A model generated the notes under the pieces. That model was not told the DNA's origin, did not search any database, and worked only from the letters and a program-made list of their open reading frames with translations. Positions 55,763 to 64,000 of a stretch of DNA of 64,000 nucleotides are shown piece after piece. This DNA comes from Isoetes taiwanensis (Eukaryota; Streptophyta; Lycopodiopsida; Isoetales; Isoetaceae), in contig JAJEKV010000084.1 of assembly GCA_021234155.1 (NCBI GenBank), positions 1,550,001 to 1,614,000 on the forward strand, read 5' to 3'. The number at the start of each line of letters is the position of its first letter. Position 1 is the stretch's first letter. A program made the translations under genes and the position numbers.

Positions 55763-56314
55763 TAAATGGTGTTTGAACTTGCCCCATAGTTCGCGTGGAT
55801 CCGAGGGAGGCCCATAGATCCAGATGAAGGCAAATGTTTATCGCAATTGGGCAGGCATCTGAAAAGCAGCTGCATCCTCGAGCGTTCTCTCCCATTCTGG
55901 GTCACCCGCTAATAGTCCAAGTTCTTTTGCTGCTCATGAAAAGTGGTGCACTATCTTCCATTGATATTTTTGATGTCTTCGAAGCTAGTGGCTCCTTTTC
56001 CGTGCAGCAGCAATAGGCACAAGTGATATCTTTCCATGTCCTTTGGGCTAACATTATACATTCTTGAAATCAGTTTATATTTGCCCTCCCTTATTTTCCA
56101 CGTGCCCTGGCTTTTTATAAAAGTATAATGATGTGGAATTTCTGGACATGTATATTGTCGAGCTGCGGGATCAATTTTATTTAGCTCGAACTAGGCAGTG
56201 AGCATCGTGTGTTTTGTTGCAGCACGTTTCAAAGCAGCCCTTTCTTGACCTTCTTCATAATATATTGTTTGTTTGTTAGGTAAATGAACCGGTAACCTTA
56301 ACATGTTATGAGAG

Positions 56315-57404
56315 TTAGTAATGCAGTAAAATGGACTTTGAGTTCAAAAACAACAACCTATGCACAACGTGGGACGTGTGATGCATTTTGTAACCATATG
56401 TCCTCCACATTGCTTCCGGTGCAGAGATGTATCTCGTGTCAAGAAACTCTTGTATCTCGTCCCAATTGTATGCGGTCTGTGTGCTCGTCTCTGGATGTGC
56501 TGTTAATTTAATGCTTGCTCGATCATGACCTTTATGAATGTACTTGAAAATGTATTTTATGCTCCCAACAATGAAACATTGCTCCACATTTATATGGCAC
56601 ACATACTTCTTTGTGAGGTAAGCATTGTATGGGACAACCATGCTATTGTCTATCGTCCTGTTGCCTTGCTCATATTGGACATCGACGCGTCTTCTATAAT
56701 CGGGGTACCCATTCTCTTTGATTGAGGTGCTTTCAGTAAATGTTTTGGAAAATGTTTAGAACATTCCATTCTTCCAGTCTTTTCGTTTAGTTTCATGCAT
56801 CTCGAATTACGTGGTCCATGCACCATGTATTTTTTTCACAATTTCGTGCAATCAAAGTCCTCCAGTGGGTCTGTAATTCAGGATTTACCTAAATGATGAT
56901 ATCATAACTCAAATAACAATGTGATGTACATACCTGGTATTTCTGCGCTCGTGATCTTATCGATGTCATCGCTATCGCGTATTTTGTCTGCCTGTTCCAG
57001 TATCAACAGCATATGACAGTGTGGTAAACCTCGCTTTTGGTACTCAATTGTATATATATACACTTTAATTTTTCCAAAAATGTCTCTTTCTAAAATGTCA
57101 TGGAAAATTGTCATTAATTTCGTGTGGTATACGCGGGCGACCACGTCTGGTCTATCCTCTGGTGACTGGCCCGCCTCTAAGTTATTTGTGATCTCTGGCC
57201 AATTCGTGTTGCATGTGCATGTGACAAATAGGTCAGGTTTTCTAATATCCTTATCAACGCTATGGAATCTTGGTAGTTTTGTTCCATGGCACGTGCACCA
57301 CCAATAAATGACGAAGGTAAGGTGACCAATCTTCCAGCACTCAACCCTTGTGCCTCTGCCTCATGGTTCACGTAGTCCATCAAGCTTTCGTTGACGCCGC
57401 TCAT
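56315..57404 (-). pseudogene. Helitron A Rep and accessory region
   Basis: From the N-terminal side: GRLVTLPSSFIGGARAMEQN (Helitron-like N domain), then after a frame change YTIEYQKRGLPHCHMLLILE, the two-His Rep motif. A candidate intron with the donor cag|gtatgtac and the acceptor atcatttag|gt lies at about 56892-56935. The piece 56641-56315 holds HINVEQCF, YIFKYIHKGHDRAS and RYISAPEAMWRTYGY. The catalytic Tyr pair of the Rep cannot be assigned with confidence. Confidence 0.65.
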
Positions 57405-57419
57405 GGCCCCGCCACATCA

Positions 57420-57447
57420 GCTGAAAATTTTAGGCAAAATTTTCAGC
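57420..57447. repeat. Perfect 12-bp hairpin
   Basis: gctgaaaatttt-aggc-aaaattttcagc, close to the truncated end of Helitron A and 16 bases before the left TIR of the next element. Confidence 0.85.
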
Positions 57448-57463
57448 TCACCCAAATTCGCCG

Positions 57464-58374
57464 ACGAAATTTTAGCCACCTTGAAATTTTTCCCTTTCTT
57501 GCCCGGAGGCTCCTTGGCGCCAGAGTAGTTACGGGCTGATTCTTGGAACTTTTGTATAGATTAGAGTTGTAAGATGCTAGATCTCATTGGCAGAAGATGA
57601 GCGCTTCCCATCGCCATGATTTTTGGCGAGTTTTTGAGGATTTAGAGAGTTTTTGCCAAAGAGTTAAGGGTTTTGGCAATTTTTTGGGAGTTTTGGAGGA
57701 TCTTGGACCGTCTTGGCGACTCTGGAGTAACTTAGCTATTTTTATGCAGTGGCATTTAGGCCAGGAAGTTTTAATTTATGCTTTCGTGCTATGTTTTCAT
57801 GATTTTTCCTTCCTAACTGTCTTTTTCTTGCAGATCTTGCTTGTTATCAAGGAAGGAAGTGCATGCAAATAAGTCATCTATGGGGAGATCTGTTCACGAA
57901 AATGTTGCCAGCAATTCTAAAAGGGCAAGAGAAATAGAACAAGGCTTTAGGCTTTCTTATAGTCTGTATGCGCTTGGCTATCATCACCCGTTTGCGTCTT
58001 CTCTGCCCATACTAGTTTTTATTCGCCCTTTGCTGCATCTGTTCTTTGTTCTTTGGACCATTGATTGATAAAATGCAAGGAAAATGCCATGGAAATGACC
58101 TGCGCAGAGAGGACCCCGAAAAATTGTGGGATGAAGCTGAGATGTCACTGAAAACTCTGTATTTGAAAATGATATTATCTGTTTTGATCTGAAATGATAT
58201 GATTTGAAACTCTGTAATGATCTGTTTTGGCTTTGTATGCAAGTTTTGGTTTAAACTTCAAGTTTTGGTTACTGGAAGTTTTAGACCTTGAAATGAACAG
58301 GCAATCACCTTGAAATTTCGCCTTGAAAAATCAAGGCGATTTACCCTATAATTTCAAGGTGGCTAAAATTTCGT
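57464..58374. mobile_element. TIR element with perfect 25-bp inverted repeats
   Basis: The 25-base arms at 57464-57488 and 58350-58374 are exact reverse complements, beginning acgaaattttagccacct. The element is 911 bp. A nested hairpin near the right arm (tcgccttga-aaaa-tcaaggcga inside ccttgaaatt/aatttcaagg) adds structure. The interior has two short unrecognised ORFs. It separates the two Helitron regions; both are truncated at or near its borders and I see no target duplication. Confidence 0.65.
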
Positions 58375-59806
58375 AATAGCAATTTTGATACCTGTTTGAG
58401 AAGTGCACCTTGAGAGAGCAACATGGAGTTGGCCATGTACAAAAAGTGGAGCTAACAAATAAAGCCTAACAGTCTCTAGAGATTGGCCTTGCAACTTGTT
58501 TATTGTCATCGAGAAAGCCAAACGGATTGGGTACTGTCTCCTAATGAACGATATGTGCGAATCAGACGCCGTCAGATTGATCTTTGGAAGGAGGATTGGG
58601 GTGCCTTTGAATTTTCCTGTAATTATTTCCACCAGTAGGATTCTTTGTGTTGCATGGGTGATGCACGGTGTGTTCCATTGCACAGTCGACCCTGAGGATA
58701 CATGTTCCTTAGCAACATCACTATTGCCCCTAACTTGATGTTGAGCTTGTGAGGCGGCATTCCGGAGGGTGTGAGGTGGTTAATAAATTCAATCGAAAAA
58801 TTTCGGATGTCCTCTTCATCTTCGGTATTGAGAGTATCGATGCCGATGTATGGATGCAGATCTCCATGCAACCTTTGTAAGGTCTTGCCGCTGAGTTTTA
58901 GTGTATCCTCATTTTTTGGAGATAGTATGGATTTTTCAAATAGATGTTCCATACTTGCTGAGTCGATGCTTGTTCCAAATACTCCATCGATAATGTTATT
59001 CTGTGCAATGCATGTGCTTGGCAGCTGAACGGCATCTGCAGGGAGTGTAGGCTCGTCGTTCATCCGTTCTTCATCTCCAAGTTTTAGTAGGTATTTAGAC
59101 CATTATTTTTCGTCTTTATGGAGACGGAGGTTTGTTGTCAATTTGAATGTCCTAAATATTTCCATAGAGGATTACTTTTGATGCATTTTGAGAGGATCTC
59201 CATCTTTTTGGCTCGTTTGATTACAGGTAGTTGCTGTCTAAAATTGCCGCCAGCCAATACAATCATTGCTCCAAAAGGTCTGGAATCGCATCGAGTTTCC
59301 CTCAGGATAGTGTCAACTGCTGTGAGTGCATCGGAATGTGTCATGCTCAGTTCATCCCATACCAAAAGTGATGCTTTTCTTATTTTGTCTGCCTGCTTGC
59401 TCGTGGATCGTAGGTCAGAGGTTGCTTCAGGTGTTAGATTTAGCGGGAGCTTGAATGTAGAGTGCACTGTGTATGCTCCTTTCAGCAAAAGGCTTGCTAT
59501 ACCCGTCCATGCGACTGCGATAACACCAAGCTCTTTTCCCCTTAACATGCTGATAACGGTATTAAAGATATATGTTTTTCCAGAGGCCCCAGGCCCGTCT
59601 ACGTTTATGCATGAACATAATAATTGAGTTCCATCAATTGCAAGGAGAACATCAAAGGGTACATCAAAGGCCTGACTGATTGTTGAATCATAGTGCTGGT
59701 TTCGCCTAGGTCGTGGAAGCTGATACGATTGACAATTTGTTCCGTTTGCAAGGAAGATTTCATTCATGGATAATAATGCTGCATTGTATGCATCTTCCTC
59801 TGACAT
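58375..59806 (-). pseudogene. Helitron B helicase
   Basis: ORF 59806-59138 is open from the region before Walker A (GPGASGKTYIF, with G to A in the loop) through LVWDELSM and VLAGGNFRQQLPV (D to N in motif III). It continues in 59063-58623 and 58683-58363 with ITKFKGT-like, NLTASDSHISFIRRQYPIRL, FSMTINKLQGQS and HVALSRC. Compared with A it lacks the segment around KLTPDQKEI. The substitutions and frame changes suggest it is dead. Confidence 0.75.
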
Positions 59807-59827
59807 GTCACGGGCAATAATCCTCTG

Positions 59828-61456
59828 TTAAATGGTACTTGAACTTGTCCCATAGTGTGCGTGGATCCGAATACAGATGAAGACGAATGTTTGCCGCAGT
59901 TGGGCAGGCATCTGAAAAGCAGCTGCATCCTCGAGCGTTCTCTCCCATTCTGCGTCATCTCCTAATAGTCCAAGTTCTTTTGTTGTCTCATGAAATATAG
60001 TGCATTGTCTTCCATTAATATTTTTCATGTCCTCGAAGCTAGTGATTCCTTTTCTGTGTAGGAGCAATAAACGCAAGTGATATCTTTCCATGTCCTTTGT
60101 GCTGACATTATACATTCTTGAAATCAGTTTATATTTTCCCTCCCTTCTGTCAAGACAGAATTGATCATGATTCGAACGCTTAAGCGTGTGCTCGATGATG
60201 AGGATATATGGCAGTTCAAGCATGAGCTTAAGCATTATTTCGAGGAGAAGCTTCGGATTTGTGAATCGTGTCGAGATTCGTGGATCCTCCACATCTTGGA
60301 CGCATCTGCATATGGAGCTGGGGAGCTGGACTATCTTCTTTTCAAATATACTGATCAGGCTTTTGCCATCATCACCTTAGATGGTGTGAATGAAGACTGA
60401 GATAGCAGATGCAGAAACCTTGAAACTATAATCCTTTCATGTTTCCTATATAGCTATGTTTTTAATTTCCTGTGGCTTAAGTACCTAAAACAGTGGTTTA
60501 ATTTTGATTATATTCCCTCCTCTGGAGTGTATGGCCGGTTTTTAAGCATGGCCTATTAAACAAGGACTCTCCTGGAGCCTCCTTGTTCTTTTGTATTACT
60601 ATGTATTTGCATGTAATATAATATCACTACCGTTACTTCAAAAAAAAAAAAAAAAATTTTCCCTCCCTCATCTTCCATATGCCCTCGTTCTTTATAAAAG
60701 TGTAATGATGTGGAATTTCTGGATATGTATATTGTCGAGCAGCGGGATCAATTTTATTTTATTTCATGTGTTTTGTTGCAGCACGTTTTAAGGCAACCCG
60801 TTCTTGACCTTCTTCATAGTATATTGTCTGTTTGTTAGGCAAATGAACAGGCAACCTGGATATAATATGAGGGTCAGTAATAGTAAAATGCATCCCGAGT
60901 TCAAAAATAACAACCTATGCACAACGTGGGATGTGTGACGGATTTTGTAACCATATGTCCTCCACATTGCTTCCGGTGCAGAAATATATCTCGTGTCAAG
61001 AAACTCTTGTATCTCATCCCAATTGTACGTGGTCGGCATGCCAGTGTTTAGATGTGCTGTTAATTTAATGCTTGCTCGATCATGACCTTTATGAATGTAC
61101 TTGAAAATATATTTTATGTTCCCAATGCTGAAACATTGCTCCACATTTATATGACACACATACTTCTCTGTGAGGTAAGCATTGTATGGGACAACCATAA
61201 TGTTGTCTATCGTCCTGTTCCCGTGCAAATATTGGACACTGGCGCGTCTTCTATATTTGGGGTATCCGTTTTCTTTGATTGAGGTGCTTTCAGTAAATGC
61301 TTTTGGAAAGCCTTTGAAACATTCCATTCTTCTAGTCCTTTCATTTAGTTTCATGCACCTCGAGTTACAGGGTCCATGCACCATGAATCTTTTCACAATT
61401 TCATGCAATTCAGTGTCCTCCAGTGGGTCTGCAATATAGGGTTTATCGCCTCTCAC
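59828..61456 (-). pseudogene. Helitron B accessory region between Rep and helicase
   Basis: 61456-60788 is open for 222 codons: FMVHGPCNSRCMKLNERTRR, NAYLTEKYVCHINVEQCF, IFKYIHKGHDRASIKL and YISAPEAMWRTYGY. The retro-insertion then intervenes. 60292-59828 continues with YHLRLLLLHRKGITSFEDMK, HETTKELGLL and AAAFQMPAQLRQTF. These are standard parts of plant Helitron proteins. The HUH region is not present in B because the copy begins after it. Confidence 0.7.
60133..60668 (+). mobile_element. 510-bp poly(A) retro-insertion in Helitron B
   Basis: The 13-bp attttccctccct occurs at 60133-60145 and 60656-60668 around the insert, and Helitron A has a single, similar site at about 56082. The insert ends in cgttacttc(A)n with about 17 A. 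It contains the end of a reading frame (60161-60400: RICESCRDSWILHILDASAY, stop) and a 240-base 3' tail. This is either a 5'-truncated LINE relative (compare WERTLHIVDTLGRF at the end of the big LINE) or a processed copy of a host mRNA. The insertion postdates the split of Helitrons A and B. Confidence 0.8.
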
Positions 61457-61660
61457 ATTCTCTCTCTAGCGCCTTGCTCACATTCTCTCTCTAGCGCCTT
61501 GCTCACATTCTCTCTCTAGCGCCTTGCTCACATTCTCTCTCTAGACACTTTCTCTCTCTAGACACTTTCTCCCTCTAGCCTTCTCTTTTCCACTGTCTCT
61601 CTAGCCTTGCTTTTTCACTCTCTCTCTAGCCTTGCTTTTTCACACTCTCTCTCTATATCC
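61452..61660. repeat. 25-bp tandem repeat, then CTCTCTAG repeats
   Basis: The unit ctcacattctctctctagcg + ccttg occurs three full times and once partly (from 61452, 61477, 61502, 61527). It then gives way to ctctagacactttct and ctctagccttgctttttcac repeats. The array forms the N-terminal border of Helitron B. Confidence 0.9.
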
Positions 61661-64000
61661 CATCAAGGCGACCCATGGCGCGCCAATAGAGTGTTCCAGG
61701 TTCTAGAACACTCAAAATCGCTGGATATGTCACCTTCTGTTTCTTCCTTGCAATTCGTTGGATGTGTCGCCTTCTGTACTTAAAATTCGCTGGATGTGTC
61801 TGTTGAGGGTAATCCTGGCAAAACCCTCAACTAGAATGGTTTAGGACCTCCAGGTTGCTTCAGGCAACCACTCTGAACCTAAATTTTGCAAAAACTTCTC
61901 ACCACAAGCCTGTTAGTACAGCTTTCCCATTTCAAGAAAAAACTCTGTACTCTCTTTTTCAATACCAAGTGCAAATAACTGGAGGTTTTATCTTGAAGAA
62001 TGTATGAATGTGATCCCAACAAATAGTATTAAAAATGTGCAAGACCTTTTTTGAAGTCAGACTATTCTAGATACTTGAAAATTATATGCCTGACCTAGTC
62101 AAACACTGGTCAATACCCTCGGCAGAGAGCAGAAATTCTCAGATGTTTTGTGAAATATTCTTTTTGATCTGGGACAACTGTGACTAATCAAATTGTTATT
62201 GTAGACGACGTGCAACACCTCTTTTGGATTTATTTAGAATCTTTGGATGAATGGGGAGTAATTTGCCACCGACCTTGATTGTGTTTTTGATGATGAGAGA
62301 TATTTATCTAGATGTTTTTGCTTTTCCCCGAGACAAAATAAAAGAGAATTCTTGGGATCTTGATAACAATAGATGGACCGGACTTTATGTTAGAGGAGTT
62401 TGTAGCGAAAAGATAGGTTTTGACTCTTATCGATAACTAGAACTTAGTTTTGACTAATGTTTATATTTTTACTGCTTTTCTTTGGATGCGGGGGCGACTA
62501 TTCCTATGAAGCCTAAGCGGGGATCTTACTAATATCCAATGGGATTAAAAACTAGAACAATATTTAGCAGAAATGCATAAATTTCCTTGAAAAGAAAGTT
62601 GAGAAAAGAGAATTATACCAAAGTCGGATTTTCATTCACTTGACAATCATAACAGGAGTCTCACATAACTTCAAATGGCTCACAATTCATGAGCCAATAA
62701 TACTTCCGGGATCGGACAGAATATTTGATCAGCTTTACTGCTCAATCGAGTAAATTGATGCAGCAAGGAAGGTCAAATCCACAAGCAGAAGATCGCACTG
62801 ACATGTATTTCGTATCAACAATCTCCCAAATGCGCAAAAGCCCTTGAAATTTTCTGAATCGATTTGCCCCCCTTTTGAAAATGCTCTGTTCTGTTTCAAT
62901 TCTTGCAAAATCCAACAGATTACTCGTCGTTTAGCACAGGCTTAGGGTTCTTGAGGTCACTCAGGTTAAATCGGGAGGATATAGTCATGATTAGGTAGTT
63001 TCCAGCTGCTAAAAATCCGTTTCTTGGCCTGCAAATTTTAGGGTTCTTGATTTTTCTTGCGAAGAAATATCCCACAGGCAGGAATGAAAAAGTGGGCCAA
63101 GGTATAAATATAGATCCATTTCCCTGTTTATTGATTACGTGGTCTCCTCCCACGCCAAGCTCGGCTCGTGTTTCGACTTGGCATGCCAGGGGGGATGCCA
63201 CTTGGCAGAGGATGAGAGGGTAGATAGATGGGGGGTAGATGTAGGTAGGTTTTACCATTTTTTCAATGAGGCACGTTTCCCAAGGAAGCCATTTAGAAGG
63301 TCAATATAAACTCTTTTTCAAAATGTTTGTGCCGGTGGCATGATTTCATGAGGGCTACCAGGTGGTATCATCAAATTTTTGAATGGAATACTTTGATTTT
63401 TTGGTGGAAAAAATAAATGAAGTGACTAGGCCTGGGACTTGGTGAGGTGGCAAAAATGATGATGATGTGGCACTTAAGGGTTGGTAACCATCTTTTCCCC
63501 TAGTCAAAATGATTTTTTGGTGAGGTGGCATGAAGTATGGATGATGTGGATGACACGTGTGATGTGAGTGGTGAAGTGGAATTATGAATGATGAAGTGGA
63601 TGTTATAACTTCTGCAATTTTTACATGGAATGCTACTAGGGAGTTCACCTCTTGCATAGTTGGACAAATCTTGTTTTTTTTTGTCCTTCTTTTGTAAGAC
63701 CTAGTAGATATTTAGAACCTAGGTATTCTTGAAATGAATTCATGGGTTTCATTTGACTAGGGAAAAAAATGTTACCAACACCATAGTATGTAATGAGAGG
63801 AGATGGAGATGTGGGAAAAAAAAAAAAGGCTAGACATGGAATGGAGAAGATGATTCAAGACATAGAATGGAAGAGAATGGCTAGGCAATTCTTCAAGAAC
63901 CTTAAGAATATCAAACTTCAATGCTCAAATGGTGAACAAGATATCATACCAAGTTGTGACCTTGCAATCTTCAATGGGGTATCGAATTTTAGTAACTTGC
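61661..64000. other. Intergenic, nothing recognised
   Basis: Two echoes of attcg(t/c)tggatgtgtc...gccttctgt occur at 61710-61800. From 63430 to 63610 there are loose repeats of gatgatgtgg and gtggca with an ACACGTGT core. A 61-codon ORF (62251-62436) matches nothing. A small hairpin (tggcatgcca) lies near 63179. Confidence 0.4.

Larger units (their letters stand above)
53620..57411 (-). mobile_element. Helitron A (Rep/helicase), 3' end preserved
   Basis: A minus-strand Helitron-derived region reading, from 57404 downwards, a Rep domain with the HUH motif (GLPHCHML), an accessory region (HINVEQCF, YIHKGHDRAS, YISAPEAMWRTYGY) and a Pif1-type helicase with Walker A GPGGSGKT. At 53620 it ends in ttttCTAG, preceded by an 11-12-bp GC hairpin (aaaagaggccgc/gcggccgctttt) and followed by T. 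This is the classical CTRR end inserted before T. The 5' end (TC) is missing: the N-terminal side stops near 57411 close to a TIR element. Confidence 0.82.
58375..61447 (-). mobile_element. Helitron B (Rep/helicase), truncated at both ends
   Basis: A second minus-strand Helitron region, closely related to A over the whole shared length. It starts on the N-terminal side near 61447 (after a pyrimidine tandem repeat) and stops at GIKIAIT, where the TIR element begins, so the 3' hairpin and CTAG are lost. It has no MITE at the A site. It carries a deletion of about 25 codons just before the Walker A region and a 510-bp retro-insertion at 60146-60655. Confidence 0.8.

Overview
This is nuclear DNA of a land plant. 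It is gene-poor and packed with transposable elements. Supporting signs are a GT29 sialyltransferase-like gene of the plant SIA1/MGP2 type, a UDP-glycosyltransferase fragment with the plant PSPG box, a nepenthesin-like aspartic protease, LTR elements primed by initiator tRNA-Met (TGGTATCAGAGC), a chromodomain Ty3 element, a plant-type LINE with a DUF4283-like ORF1, Pif1-type Helitrons, and introns with GT/AG borders. I cannot name the species. The abundance of old, nested and frameshifted elements suggests a medium to large genome. A non-flowering vascular plant is possible but unproven.

Layout. 1-5.2 kb: intergenic, with an ORF1-only LINE copy (1.5-3.4 kb, minus, 17-bp target duplication) and a promoter-like stretch near 4.1-4.7 kb. 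5.5-6.74 kb: the best-preserved gene, the sialyltransferase-like gene (minus), whose ATG lies one base after a good 3' splice site. 8.4-8.8 kb: a duplicated unit with a tRNA B-box-like motif. 9.5-14.6 kb: two decayed copies of a second LINE family in opposite orientations. 14.6-16.6 kb: an LTR-like block containing 53 ATAG units. 17.5-21.2 kb: a nepenthesin-like protease pseudogene (minus) cut in two by a 2.4-kb LTR element with identical 182-bp LTRs. 21.55-24.4 kb: a second, older non-autonomous LTR element of similar design, just upstream of that pseudogene.

25.05-37.19 kb: a full-length LINE with a 20-bp target duplication and a poly(A) tail, itself split by a 5.9-kb chromovirus-type Ty3 element in the opposite orientation. 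37.2-43.2 kb: mostly non-coding, with three short in-frame exon-like segments at 40.5-40.9 kb and several local duplications. 43.26-44.12 kb: UDP-glycosyltransferase pseudogene. 45.07-45.82 kb: two adjacent inverted-repeat elements. 46.18-47.10 kb: two ORFs, the second Cys-rich. 42.37-47.23 kb is bracketed by an inverted pair of about 43 bp. 47.68-48.16 kb: a 5'-truncated LINE copy with its own target duplication.

50.87-51.95 kb: a two-exon gene for a small conserved-looking protein (140 aa). 52.76-53.62 kb: the 3' part of the second LINE family, interrupted exactly at a Helitron 3' end (hairpin + CTAG, next base T). 53.6-61.45 kb: two Helitron-derived Rep/helicase regions in the same (minus) orientation. 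One carries a 470-bp MITE with an 8-bp target duplication, the other a 510-bp poly(A) retro-insertion. They are separated by a 0.9-kb element with perfect 25-bp terminal inverted repeats. 61.45-64 kb: pyrimidine-rich tandem repeats, then nothing recognised.

Only two host genes look functional: the sialyltransferase-like gene and the 50.9-kb gene. The rest is a readable history of insertions, because paired copies and target duplications give the order of events at several places.
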